Shown here: piece by piece, positions 31,828-45,800 of the stretch
How positions within the stretch are numbered: position 1 is the stretch's first letter
Layout: the number at the start of each line of letters is the position of its first letter
Assembly: GCF_041381155.1 (NCBI RefSeq)
Contig: NC_091135.1
Coordinates: 63,509,567-63,573,566 of the forward strand
Length of the DNA: 64,000 nucleotides
Reading direction: 5' to 3'
Origin: Argopecten irradians
Taxonomy: Eukaryota; Mollusca; Bivalvia; Pectinida; Pectinidae
Notes under the pieces: model-generated
The model's input: the letters and a program-made list of their open reading frames with translations, nothing else
What the model was told of the DNA's origin: nothing
Database searches by the model: none
Translations under genes and position numbers: made by a program

Positions 31828-32619
31828 CCACGTGTGTTTATAGACAGTTTAATTCGTGTACGTTTCAATACAGGGTAGCGAGCACTTCCGTTAATATTCG
31901 TGTACGAGTTACTGCCCTTTGTATGATGATGAAACCCATATGCACCGAGTAAAACAAAAGCACTATAATATACACGGGTTGAATTGTGATGAGATCGTTT
32001 GAGACCATAAATATGGGCTTATTGATAAAGTGATCTTTATACAGAGGTGTTCGCATACCAGCATTTACTGTCTATATATCTGTACATGTATATAAGGATA
32101 TTATATAAGTGTGTCTTTTCTGTATACTATCTAAATCTCTGATGATAATTTTATTTAAACGCCAATTGCTGTAAATAAAAAAACTTACCAGAGCATACTG
32201 AACATATCCAGATGACTTGTACTATCTCTAATATTATTATACATTATATATAATGGGTTTTTTTTAGGGTTTTGGGGTTTTTTCTTTTGGCAATTCTTGG
32301 AGCTGAATAAATGCATATCCATGTAATGTACTTAAAATCTCTCACCTAATAGAACATTTCTAGCTTTAGTGAGATGTTTCATGTTCTTATTTAAACAGAC
32401 CATTAGTTATCACATCGTCACATTTTTCCACGTCAAATGTTTTGCCCAGAAATTATAAATGTTACTTGTTTTGCCTTTTTAATTACTGTACACGTGAAGG
32501 TTTTATTCGCTCGCTATACTAATCAGAAGAAATGCACGCCGGTAATGAAGCAACATTGATGGGAGTAATGAACATTGTTTTCATGAATATTGAACTTTAA
32601 AGAATAAAAACGAAAAAGA
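31828..32619. promoter_or_regulatory. Presumed METTL9 promoter and upstream region
   Basis: This is the stretch upstream of the METTL9 start. A CACGTG E-box lies at 31829-31834, directly before the ATG, so probably in the 5' UTR. No TATA box at a sensible distance is obvious. The assignment as promoter rests on position only. Confidence 0.35.
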
Positions 32620-33672
32620 TTAAGGTAGGTCCATACTTTTGAAAATCGCGCCAATTCATATGACGCTATACCGGAAGTTGCGGAGGTTCTTTTGAATTCC
32701 AGAATGGTTTCCGATACGCCACGACATCACACTTGGATATTTTTCCAATAGGTGAAAATTGTCTACATATAATGTTGAATGTTTAAAATCATTAAACAAA
32801 TCAAATAAAAGCAGTGAAGTGAAAATTATATGCTATCTCTGAGGTTTTTGCAGTCCCTGTCGTAAATGGGAATGGATTCTTAAACACCGGAAGTGCCGTT
32901 CGTCGCTATAAATCATAAGAGGGGACCCGGCCCGACCGAAATTCCGGAATTCTCAAAAAATCGCATACGGATTTCCTAAACACACAATTTGGAGAAAATC
33001 AAAAAAACAAACAGACATAAACCAGATATAATATCACAAAAACGTATGATCTGATATGGAATGTTTTTTGGCGGCATGATTTTCAAAAAATAATCAATTA
33101 TAACCCATCTTAGCACTGGATGAAATGGGGGTAGGGTTGCGAGTTACAAACTTCAAGCTTACAAAATTGTGAAATTTTGATCGAGGACCTCGTGTTTTTA
33201 TATGATATTTGAAAAACATATTACCTTGGGCATATCATATACAAATATTGTGAAATTGACATGGATTTTCATTTCCTTTTTGGCCTATTCATTGATTTTT
33301 TACTGGAGAAAATATGGCAAAACATGATAATTACGTATAGAAACGGTCCTGGGAAATAACAAAAATTAGTTAGCATTTGTAAAAAAAAATAGTTTTGTAT
33401 ATTGTTCTATCGTAAGAAAATTAGGACAAAAAATCAACAGGATCGAGACTACATTCACCCTAATATTACAGAAAACATAATTTTATGAATTTTTCTATTT
33501 TCGGTCAGCAAATTTGCAGGGATGGTATATTTCAAGCTCAAATATCTCAAAAAGTAGTTCGAGAACACCCATTTATCTTTATAGATTTGAAATCTACATG
33601 AAAAATGCAAGAAAATAAGACCTGTTAGAAAAAAATGACATGGGTTTTCCCAAAAGTATGGAGCTACCTTAA
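32620..33672. mobile_element. 1.05-kb TIR element bounded by TTAA
   Basis: TTAAGGTAGGTCCATACTTT (32620) and AAAGTATGGAGCTACCTTAA (to 33672) are inverted with one mismatch, and the match extends two bases further in. TTAA at both edges may be the target site. No transposase-like frame inside, so non-autonomous. It lies upstream of METTL9. Confidence 0.65.
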
Positions 33673-34550
33673 TACATTTATCGACTGATTATTTAATTAC
33701 GACATCAAAGGCGGTCTAATGATACACGCACCGACGACATTGTCTCGGCAATCTCGGAGATAAATTATTTTATTAGTTGGTAATTACACAAGTAACATAT
33801 ATAACCCATATTTTACCGAGTACACGTGAACTTGTAGGAGGGCATGTGAGGTAGAAATTATCACAGATAGTCACACTTTAATTAAGCGAAAATGAAACAA
33901 AAGGCATAAACGGCTTAAACTGACACTATCAACACGCAAACTACATGTGCACTATATCTATTCTAGTCATTACGAAATCAAAATGGTTTCTGTAAGACAA
34001 ATAGCAATGAGTGTATATACATTGTGTGTCGATGACTGTCATTTACAGATTTCTTTTTCTCGTCAAATTTATCCCGACAAGATGTTATATTGTCGGTCAT
34101 GTTTTAAGGTTCTGAGAACATTTCCGAGCCAGATATGACAGCTCCAATCATCCCCTGCCTGAGTTAGCACATGTACATCACTGGGCATTCGATATCTATT
34201 GTGTCTTGTTAGTTTATCAAAATCTTCAACAATAATTTCAAACCACATGTAAACCTATACTGTCCTATTAAAATCTAAAATCCTTGATTAATAGTAACGA
34301 TGTAAACATATTTCATTGTTTATTTCGAAAATTTAACATATAAATTTTGAAAATATACCGGTTTTGAATAGTGAAAAGCATGACAATGAAAACAATGTGT
34401 TTCACATATACATGTATTTGTAATTAAAAATTCATACCAAGTGTAATGAAACGAAAAAAGGCCATGTAAATATATGACCAATATGTTCGGATTGTAGGCG
34501 TCAGATGTCCCACGTCTACCTAGACCACGTCTGCTATTCCTTTACCTTTA
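33673..34550. other. Non-coding sequence, nothing recognised
   Basis: AT-rich. Only short frames without domain features. Confidence 0.4.
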
Positions 34551-34634
34551 CCCCGGGGTCCATCCTCGATATTCCAGGGGTTCCGATCACTTACGAGTGA
34601 TCGGAAGTCCTGGAGTATCGAGGATGCCCGGGGT
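34551..34634. repeat. 84-bp imperfect palindrome
   Basis: The arms run from CCCCGGG, through CATCCTCGATATTCCAGG and TTCCGATCACT, to a TACG centre and back (AGTGATCGGAA, CCTGGAGTATCGAGGATG, CCCGGGG). It folds into one long hairpin and is probably a tiny foldback MITE. Confidence 0.75.
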
Positions 34635-34776
34635 CAAGACCACGCCATGCACCCTTCCCAATGATATGCTATGACACATCTCCAATGAACGCCCCAAGGT
34701 CGGGATAATGTCACTTCCTCATCCTCCTCAACATTTAGGCCCGTGAGAGTGTCCTTTATACATCCCTATAGACCAA

Positions 34777-34802
34777 CCCCCCCCCCCCCCCCCCCCCCCC
34801 CC
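34777..34802. repeat. Poly-C tract, 26 C
   Basis: Uninterrupted C run (G run on the other strand). Its length is likely to be unreliable in sequencing and may be polymorphic. Confidence 0.9.
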
Positions 34803-36839
34803 GCATCATTGCAGCACCTACGATTTTTTCCTTTATATACATGTATATCCTTACAATATCGCCCCAGGGTGGGGACTGTCATCTCCCTCCACCAATCGAT
34901 ATTCCTCATCGTAGTGACGTAACGTATTATCGACACACCGAGTAATTGTCACACTTGCGAGATACCGGGCTTAAAAACAATTTCACCCCACACTGTAACG
35001 GAATACGCATTAATGTTTTAATTAAGGTAACCCGCCTGATCGATACATTACAATAATTATCTACTCCGCGAATCAAAGCAGACTGGCAGCCCACCCTTTA
35101 TGAAATCGGGGATTATTTGCATGACATTCGCTTGTGTGAATTATCGGACATGGAATTGGGCTTAATTCGACCTCAGGTGTTAAATGAAGGAAGATCTTAA
35201 CGTTTTTGTCTCACCAAACATAATGTTCTTAATTGAACTTGATTAAGCTTAATAAGTTTCCTGCAACGTCGCTGATATTAGAACTAGAAATGATCAAAGT
35301 GCTTTCGTTCGATTTCCAATGCTAACGACTCTATTAATTCGCTCATTTCCATTTATAGTAATGTTGTATTTAATATGCACCAGTCAGATTTGTTTCAGTG
35401 AAGCATCAACAGATAAAGAATAAAACATTAAAAATGTCGCCAACAATGACATTAGGTGAGGATTATTTAAATATCGCAATCTCCGTATCAGCATTAACTT
35501 AACACAAAAATTGCATGTTTTATATCAATATAAAAAGTTTTTGTTCGATTATGCATTATGTGGTATCGTGCTATGTATAGAGCTCTATAGACAAAATGAA
35601 CAAACTGCATTTTTTTTGTTATAGAGGTTTAGAGGTTGAGGATAGTCGGAGTACCAACTAAGACTTGTGGTAGTTTCCATCACCCAACAGATCCGTCGTC
35701 CGTGCCCAATGGTCTGAGAATTATGTAGTCCAAAAGTATTTTGTCTTAAAAAAAATACGATATTCACAGATAACTATTTTAAGAAGAAACGTAATAATAA
35801 AAAAACACCCGCAAAAACGACAACTTAGTATGATTGTGACAAGAGCTACGTAATCGTTGATACAGCTGTAATGGGTTGTCCGGTAGAACGTCAGCTATAC
35901 AGCTACTAGTAGTAATTCAAAGTTTCGGCCAATGTGATCAGCGAAAATCATAACAAACCATCCCAACCATAAAGCGGCCTTTAAGATCCCACTAATTTAT
36001 TATCACTTCGCTTCCTATTCAGTGTAAATGACTGACTCATTGTAAACAAACGTAGTACCTACACAGTCTCGACGTTTCTCGATGGAATTTTGCTTAATTG
36101 ACGAGTAGATTATGTAAAACAGTCGAATGGCTGAGATAATCAATAAATGCAGGAATATTACGTTTTTTTATTGTGCCTCCTTGACAAGTAGATACCGCGC
36201 ACGTGTGACATTAACAGAATACATTACGTCACATGTAATGTGCTACATCAGATAATCATATCGGAGGATTTATTATGGCGTAAAAACTTGCAATTCTATC
36301 AACAAGTTTATGTGAATGAGTTAATGTCTTCACCTTCTTACGTCCGTTTTCAATCACTCGTCGGCCATTACACTGACAACGTTTGTTCAATGTTATCCTA
36401 ATGTTAATGAAACGTTTCTGTACTGATTGACCGAACATAATCATAATGATATATAGACCCGGAATTACTTAAAGAAAAGAGTGTTGCGTTTCAATAAGCG
36501 AATTAAGATGGTGTAATGTGAAGCATATATGTTAGTAATTCTTGTTGATGGTGATGAGACTATAGACACTTATGTCTACTATATAACTGTAGAGGCAATT
36601 AGTATGAAACCAAAGACGAAACATTAATGAAAAGCAGGAAGTCTAAGATGACTGTTTTATATATGGACACGAAAACAAAACATAGCAGTTTATATTGGAA
36701 ATAATGAATGGACGACAGAAGATTAAATTAATACACAGTTTTACTCATAGAAACACGTTCATATGTAAAGAATGTCGATATCGAACACAACAACAACAAA
36801 AAAGTAGCAAATGCAACTTGACAAGGAATTAATCTTCGG
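34803..36839. other. Non-coding sequence upstream of the large array
   Basis: No gene seen. The block at about 35020-35200 has relatively balanced base composition and several TAAT/ATTA words (AACAATAATTATC-like, GGGCTTAATTCGACCTCAGG). It could be a regulatory element, with weak support. Confidence 0.4.
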
Positions 36840-39800
36840 TTTGCAAGACGTCGGTAGGCAATACCAAGAAAAATCTTATGTGGCAAGACCAATAAAGAGT
36901 CCTTTGTAGGCAGGACCAATAATGTGTCCTTGGTAAGCAAGACTAATGAAGTGTCCTCGGTAGGCAAGACCAATAAAGTGTCCTCGGTAGGTAAAACCAA
37001 TGAAGTGTCCTCGGTAGGCAAGACCAATATAGTGTCCTCGGTAGAAAGGACCAATAAAGTGTCCTCGGTAGTAAGACCAATGAAGTGTCCTCTGTAGGTA
37101 AGACCAATGAAGAGTCCTCGGTAGTAAGACCAATGAAGTGTCCTCGGTAGGTAAGACCAATATAGTGTCCTCGGTAGTAAGACCAATATAGTGTCCTCGG
37201 TAGGCAAGACCAATGAAGTGTCCTCGGTAGGTAAGACCAATAAAGAGTCCTCGGTAGGCAAGACCAATAAAATGTCCTCGGTAGTGAAGACCAATAAAGT
37301 GTCCTTGGTAGGCCAGACCCATAAAGTGTCCTCGGTAGGCAAGACCAATAAAGTGTCCTCGGTAGTAAGACCAATGAAGTGTCCTCGGTAGGCAAGACCA
37401 ATAAAGTGTCCTCGGTAGTAAGACCAATGAAGTGTTCTTGGTAGGCCAGACCAATAAAGACCCCTCGGTAGGCAAGACCAATAAGGAGTCATCGCTAGGC
37501 ATACAGTGTCCTCGATAGCCAAGACCAATAAAGAGTACTATCTTGACAAAATCAATAAAGAGTCCTCGCTAGGCAAGACCAATAAAGTGTCCTTGGTAAG
37601 CAAGACAAATAAAGACCCCTCGGTAGGCCAGACCAATAAGGAGTCATCGCTAGGCATACAGTGTCCTCGATAGCCAAGACCAATAAAGAGTACTATTTTG
37701 ACAAAACCAATTAAGAGTCCTCGGTGGTAGGCAAGACCAATAAAGAGTCCTCGGTGGTAGGCAAGACCAATAAAGAGTCCTCGGTAGGCAAGACCAATAA
37801 AGTGTTCTTGGTAGGCCAGACCAATAAAGACCTCTCGGTAGGCCAGACCAATAAGGAGTTATCGCTAGGCAAGATCAATAAAAAGTCCTCGGTAGGCAAG
37901 ACCAATAAAGAGTCCTATATTAGCAAGACCAAAAAGAGTCCTATCTTAGCAAAACCAATAAAGTGTCATTGGTAGGCAAGACCAATAAAGACCCTTCGGT
38001 AGTTAAGACAAATAAAGTGTCCTTGATAGGCCAGACCCATAAAGACCCCTCGGAAAGCCAAACCAATAAAGAGTCCTCGGTAGGTAAGACCAATAAAGTG
38101 TCCTCGGTAGGCAAGACCAATATAGTGTCCTCGGTAGGCAAGACCAATGAAGTGTCCTCGGTAGGTAAGACCAATAAAGAGTCCTCGGTAGGCAAGACCA
38201 ATAAAATGTCCTCGGTAGTGAAGACCAATAAAGTGTCCTTGGTAGGCCAGACCCATAAAGTGTCCTCGGTAGGCAAGACCAATAAAGTGTACCCTCGGTA
38301 GGCAAGACCAATATAGTGTCCTCGGTAGGCAAGACCAATGAAGTGTCCTCGGTAGGCAAGACCAATAAAGTGTCCTCGGTAGTAAGACCAATGAAGTGTT
38401 CTTGGTAGGCCAGACCAATAAAGACCCCTCGGTAGGCAAGACCAATAAGGAGTCATCGCTAGGCATACAGTGTCCTCGATAGCCAAGACCAATAAAGAGT
38501 ACTATCTTGACAAAATCAATAAAGAGTCCTCGCTAGGCAAGACCAATAAAGTGTCCTTGGTAAGCAAGACAAATAAAGACCCCTCGGTAGGCCAGACCAA
38601 TAAGGAGTCATCGCTAGGCATACAGTGTCCTCGATAGCCAAGACCAAACAAGAGTACTATTTTTGACAAAACCAATAGCAACAATAAAGAGTCCTCGGTG
38701 GTAGGCATAAAGACCAATAACCAAAAAGCTCGTAGAGACAATAAAGAGTCCTCGGTGGTAGGCAAGACCAATAAAGAGTCCTCGGTAGGCAAGACCAATA
38801 AAGTGTTCTTGGTAGGCCAGACCAATAAAGACCTCTCGGTAGGCCAGACCAATAAGGAGTTATCGCTAGGCAAGATCAATAAAAAGTCCTCGGTAGGCAA
38901 GACCAATAAAGAGTCCTATATTAGCAAGACCAAAAAGAGTCCTATCTTAGCAAAACCAATAAAGTGTCATTGGTAGGCAAGACCAATAAAGACCCTTCGG
39001 TAGTTAAGACAAATAAAGTGTCCTTGATAGGCCAGACCCATAAAGACCCCTCGGAAAGCCAAACCAATAAAGAGTCCTCGGTAGGTAAGACCAATAAAGT
39101 GTCCTCGGTAGGCAAGACCAATATAGTGTCCTCGGTAGGCAAGACCAATGAAGTGTCCTCGGTAGGTAAGACCAATAAAGAGTCCTCGGTAGGCAAGACC
39201 AATAAAATGTCCTCGGTAGTGAAGACCAATAAAGTGTCCTTGGTAGGCCAGACCCATAAAGTGTCCTCGGTAGGCAAGACCAATAAAGTGTCCTCGGTAG
39301 GCAAGACCAATATAGTGTCCTCGGTAGGCAAGACCAATGAAGTGTCCTCGGTAGGCAAGACCAATAAAGTGTCCTCGGTAGTAAGACCAATGAAGTGTTC
39401 TTGGTAGGCCAGACCAATAAAGACCCCTCGGTAGGCAAGACCAATAAGGAGTCATCGCTAGGCATACAGTGTCCTCGATAGCCAAGACCAATAAAGAGTA
39501 CTATCTTGACAAAATCAATAAAGAGTCCTCGCTAGGCAAGACCAATAAAGTGTCCTTGGTAAGCAAGACAAATAAAGACCCCTCGGTAGGCCAGACCAAT
39601 AAGGAGTCATCGCTAGGCATACAGTGTCCTCGATAGCCAAGACCAATAAAGAGTACTATTTTGACAAAACCAATTAAGAGTCCTCGGTGGTAGGCAAGAC
39701 CAATAAAGAGTCCTCGGTGGTAGGCAAGACCAATAAAGAGTCCTCGGTAGGCAAGACCAATAAAGTGTTCTTGGTAGGCCAGACCAATAAAGACCTCTCG

Positions 39801-42800
39801 GTAGGCCAGACCAATAAGGAGTTATCGCTAGGCAAGATCAATAAAAAGTCCTCGGTAGGCAAGACCAATAAAGTGTCCTTGGTAAGCAAGACAAATAAAG
39901 ACCCTCGGTAGGCCAGACCAATAAGGAGTCATCGCTAGGCATACAGTGTCCTCGATAGCCAAGACCAATAAAGAGTACTATTTTGACAAACCAATTAAGA
40001 GTCCTCGGTGGTAGGCAAGACCAATAAAGAGTCCTCGGTGGTAGGCAAGACCAATAAAGAGTCCTCGGTAGGCAAGACCAATAAAGTGTTCTTGGTAGGC
40101 CAGACCAATAAAGACCTCTCGGTAGGCCAGACCAATAAGGAGTTATCGCTAGGCAAGATCAATAAAAAGTCCTCGGTAGGCAAGACCAATAAAGAGTCCT
40201 ATATTGGCAAGACCAAAAAAGAGTCCTATCTTAGCAAAACCAATAAAGTGTCATTGGTAGGCAAGACTAATAAAGACCCTTCGGTAGTGAAGAACAATAA
40301 AGTGTCCTTGATAGGCCAGACCCATAAAGACCCCTCGGAAAGCCAAACCAATAAAGAGTCCTCGGTAGGTAAGACCAATAAAGTGTCCTCGGTAGGCAAG
40401 ACCAATATAGTGTCCTCGGTAGGCAAGACCAATGAAGTGTCCTCGGTAGGTAAGACCAATAAAGAGTCCTCGGTAGGCAAGACCAATAAAATGTCCTCGG
40501 TAGTGAAGACCAATAAAGTGTCCTTGGTAGGCCAGACCCATAAAGTGTCCTCGGTAGGCAAGACCAATAAAGTGTCCTCGGTAGGCAAGACCAATATAGT
40601 GTCCTCGGTAGGCAAGACCAATGAAGTGTCCTCGGTAGGCAAGACCAATAAAGTGTCCTCGGTAGGCAAGACCAATAAAGTGTTCTTGGTAGGCCAGACC
40701 AATAAAGACCCCTCGGTAGGCAAGACCAATAAGGAGTCATCGCTAGGCATACAGTGTCCTCGATAGCCAAGACCAATAAAGAGTACTATCTTGACAAAAT
40801 CAATAAAGAGTCCTCGCTAGGCAAGACCAATAAAGTGTCCTTGGTAAGCAAGACAAATAAAGACCCCTCGGTAGGCCAGACCAATAAGGAGTCATCGCTA
40901 GGCATACAGTGTCCTCGATAGCCAAGACCAATAAAGAGTACTATTTTGACAAAACCAATTAAGAGTCCTCGGTGGTAGGCAAGACCAATAAAGAGTCCTC
41001 GGTGGTAGGCAAGACCAATAAAGAGTCCTCGGTAGGCAAGACCAATAAAGTGTTCTTGGTAGGCCAGACCAATAAAGACCTCTCGGTAGGCCAGACCAAT
41101 AAGGAGTTATCGCTAGGCAAGATCAATAAAAAGTCCTCGGTAGGCAAGACCAATAAAGAGTCCTATATTAGCAAGACCAAAAAGAGTCCTATCTTAGCAA
41201 AACCAATAAAGTGTCATTGGTAGGCAAGACCAATAAAGACCCTTCGGTAGTTAAGACAAATAAAGTGTCCTTAATAGGCCAGACCCATAAAGACCCCTCG
41301 GAAAGACCAATAAAGGTCCTCGGTAGGAAGACCAATAAAGTGTCCTCGGTAGGCAAGACCAATAAAGTGTCCTCGGTAGGCAAGACCAATAAAGTGTCCT
41401 CGGTAGGCAAGACCAATAAAGTGTCCTCGGTAGGCAAGACCAATAAAGTGTCCTCGGTAGGCAAGACCAATAAAGTGTCCTCGGTAGGCAAGACCAATAA
41501 AGTGTCCTCGGTAGGCAAGACCAATAAAGTGTCCTCGGTAGGCAAGACCAATATAGTGTCCTCGGTAGAAGACCAAGTGTCCCAATAAAGTGTCCTCGGT
41601 AGGCAAGACCAATAAAGTGTCCTCGGTAGGTAAGACCAATAAAGTGTCCTTGGTAGGCCAGACCAATAAAGTGTCCTCGGTAGGCAAGACCAATAAAGTG
41701 TCCTCGTAGGCAAGACCAGTGTCCTCGGTAGCCAAGACCAATAAAGAGTCCTCTTGACAAGACCAATAAAGAGTCCTCGTAGGCAAGACCAATAAAGTGT
41801 CCTCGGTAAGCAAGACAAATAAAGACCCCTCGGTAGGCAAGACCAATAAGAGTCTCGTAGGCAAGACCAATAAGTGTCCTCGATAGCAAGACCAAATAAG
41901 AGTACATCCTTGACAAAACCAATAAGAGTCCTCGGTGGTAGGCAAGACCAATAAAGAGTCCTCGGTGGTAGGCAAGACCAATAAAGAGTCCTCGGTAGGC
42001 AAGACCAATAAAGTGTTCTTGGTAGGCCAGACCAATAAAGACCTCTCGGTAGGCCAGACCAATAAGGAGTTATCGCTAGGCAAGATCAATAAAAAGTCCT
42101 CGGTAGGCAAGACCAATAAAGAGTCCTATATTAGCAAGACCAAAAAGAGTCCTATCTTAGCAAAACCAATAAAGTGTCATTGGTAGGCAAGACCAATAAA
42201 AGACCCTTCGGTAGTTAAGACAAATAAAGTGTCCTTGATAGGCCAGACCCATAAAGACCCCTCGGAAAGCCAAACCAATAAAGTGTCCTCGGTAGGCAAG
42301 ACCAATTAAGTGTCCTCGGTAGGCAAGACCAATAAAGAGTCCTCGGTAGGCAAGACCAATAAAGAGTCCTCGGTAGGCAAGACCAATAAAGAGTCCTCGG
42401 TAGGCAAGACCAATATAGTGTCCTCGGTAGGCAAGACCAATATAGTGTCCTCGGTAGGCAAGACCAATATAGTGTCCTCGGTAGGCAAGACCAATATAGT
42501 GTCCTCGGTAGGCAAGACCAATAAAGTGTCCTCGGTAGGCAAGACCAATAAAAGTGTCCTCGGTAGGCAAGACCAATAAAGTGTCCTTGGTAGGCAAGAC
42601 CAATAAAGACCCTGGGACCAATAAGTGGCAAGACCAATAAAGTGTCCTCGGTAGGCAAGACCAATAAAGTGTCCTCGGTAGGCAAGACCAATAAAGTGTC
42701 CTCGGTAGGCAAGACCAATAAAGTGTCCTCGGTAGGCAAGACCAATAAAGTGTCCTCGGTAGGCAAGACCAATAAAGTGTCCTCGGTAGGCAAGACCAAT

Positions 42801-45800
42801 AAAGTGTCCTCGGTAGGCAAGACCAATAAAGAGTCCTCGGTAGGCAAGACCAATATAGTGTCCTCGGTAGGCAAGACCAGTAAAGTGTCCTCGGTAGGCA
42901 AGACCAATATAGTGTCCTCGGTAGGCAAGACCAATAAAGACCCTCGGTAGGCAAGACCAATGAAGAGTCCTATTATAGCAAGACCAAAAAGAGTACTATC
43001 TTAGCAAAACCAATAAAGTGTCATTGGTAGGCAAGACCAATAAAGACCCTTCGGTATTTAAGACGACAATAAAGTGTCCTTGATAGGCCAGACCATAAAG
43101 ACCCCTCGGAAAGCCAAACCAATAAAGTGTCCTCGGTAGGCAAGACCAATAAAGCCTTCGGTAGGCAAGACCAACAAAGTGTCCTCGGTAGGCAAGACCA
43201 ATAAAGTGTCCTCGGTAGGCAAGACCAATAAAGAGTCCTCGTAGGCAAGACCAATAAAGAGTCCTCGTTAGGCAAGACCAAAAAGACCCTTCGGTAGGCA
43301 AGACCAATAAAGTGTCCTCGGTAGGCAAGACAAATAAAGTGTCCTCGGTAGGTTAAGACCAATAAAGTGTCCTCGGTATGGCAAGACCAAATAAAGAGTC
43401 CTATCTTAGCAAGACCAATAAAGTGTCCTTGGTAGGCAAGACCAATAAAGTCCTTCGTAGGCAAGAACAATAAAGTGTCCTCGGTAGGCAAGACCAATAA
43501 AGACCCTCGGTAGGCAAGACCAATAAAGTGTCCTCGGTAGGCAAGACCAATAAAGTGTCCTCGGTAGGCAAGACCAATAAGTGTCCTCGGTAGGCAAGAC
43601 CAAAAAAGAGTCCTCGGTAGGCAAGACCAATAAAGTGTCCTTGGTAGGCAAGACCAATAAAGAGTCCTCGGTAGTAAGACAATAAAGTGTCCTCGGTAGG
43701 CCAGACCAATAAAGAGTCCTCGGTAGGCAAGACCAATAAAGAGTCCTCGGTAGCAAGACCAATAAAGTGTCCTCGGTAGGCAAGACCAATAAAGAGTCCT
43801 CGGTAGGCAAGACCAATAAAGAGTCCTCGGTAGGCAAGACCAATAAAGTGTCCTCGGTAGGCAAGACCAATAAAGTGTCCTCGGTAGTCAAGACCAATAA
43901 AGAGTCCTCGGTAGGCAAGACCAATAAAGAGTCCTCGGTAGTCAAGACCAATAAAATGTCCTCGGTAGCAAGACAAATAAAGTGTCCTCGGTAGTCAAGA
44001 CCAATAAAGAGTCCTCGGTAGTCAAGACCAATAAAGTGTCCTCGGTAGGCAAGACCAATAAAGAGTCCTCGGTAGGTCAAGACCAATAAAGAGTCCTCGG
44101 TAGGCAAGACCAATAAAGAGTCCTCGGTAGGCAAGACCAATAAAGAGTCCTATGGTAGGCAAGACCAATAAAGAGTCCTCGGTAGGCAAGACCAATAAAG
44201 TGTCCTCGGTAGGCAAGACCAATAAAGTGTCCTCGGTAGGCAAGACCAATAAAGTGTCCTCGGTAGGCAAGACCAATAAAGTGTCCTCGGTAGGCAAGAC
44301 CAATAAAGTGTCCTCGGTAGGCAAGACCAATAAAGTGTCCTCGGTAGGCAAGACCAATAAAGTGTCCTCGGTAGGCAAGACCAATAAGTGTCCTCGGTAG
44401 GCAAGACCAATAAAGTGTCCTCGGTAGGCAAGACCAATATAGGTCCTCGGTAGGCAAGACCAATAAAGACCCTCGGTAGGCAAGACCAATATAGTGTCCT
44501 CGGTAGGCAAGACCAATATAGTGTCCTCGGTAGGCAAGACCAATAAAGCCTCGGTAGGCAAGACCAATAAAGAGTCCTATTATAGCAAGACCAAAAAGAG
44601 TACTATCTTAGCAAAACCAATAAAGTGTCCTTGGTAGGCAAGACCAATAAAGACCCTTCGGTAGTTAAGACCAATAAAGTGTCCTTGGTAGGCCAAGACC
44701 AATAAGAGTGTCCTCGGTAGGCAAGACCAATAAAGTGTCCTCGGTAGGCAAGACCAATAAAGTGTCCTCGGTAGGCAAGACCAATATAGTGTCCTCGGTA
44801 GTCAAGACCAATAAAGAGTCCTCGGTTGTGAAGAACAATTAAGTGTCCTCGATAGGCCAGATCCATAATGACCCCTCGGTAGGCCAGACCAATAAAGAGT
44901 CCTCGGTAGCAGACAATAAAGTTTCGGTAGGCAAGACAAATAAAGTGTCCTCGGTAGGCAAAACAAATAATGAACCTTCGGTAGTCAAGACCAATAAAGA
45001 GTCCTCGGTAGGCCAGACCAATAAAGAGTCCTCAGTAGCCAAGATCAATAAAATGTCCTCGGTACGCAAGACAAATAAAGTGTCCTCGGTAGCAAGACCA
45101 ATAAATGTCCTCGGTAGGCAAGACCAATATAGTGTCCTCGGTAGGCAAGACCAATAAAGAACCCTCGGTAGTCAAGACCAATAAAGAGTCCTCGGTAGCA
45201 AGACCAATAAAGAGTCCTCGGTAGCCAAGACAATAAAATGTCCTCGGTACGCAAGACAAATAAAGTGTCCTCGGTAGGCCAAGACCAATAAAGAGTCCTC
45301 GGTAGGCAAGACCAATAAAGAGTCCTCGGTAGGCAAGACCAATAAAGAGTCCTCGGTAGGCAAGACCAATAAAGAGTCCTCGGTAGGCAAGACCAATATA
45401 GTGTCCTCGGTAGGCAAGACCAATAAGTGTCCTCGGTAGGCAAGACCAATATAGTGTCCTCGGTAGGCAAGACCAATATAGTGTCCTCGGTAGGCAAGAC
45501 CAATAAAGTGTCCTCGGTAGGCAAGACCAATAAAGTGTCCTCGGTAGGCAAGACCAATAAAGTGTCCTCGGTAGGCAAGACCAATAAAGTGTCCTCGGTA
45601 GGCAAGACCAATAAAGTGTCCTCGGTAGGCAAGACCAATATAGTGTCCTCGGTAGGCAAGACCAATAAAGCCTGTCCTCGGTAGGCAAGACCATAAGTGT
45701 CCTCGTAGGCAAGACCAATAGTGTCCTCGGTAGGCAAGACCAATAAAGACCCTTCGGTAGGCAAGACCAATATAGTGTCCTCGGTAGGCAAGACCAATAT

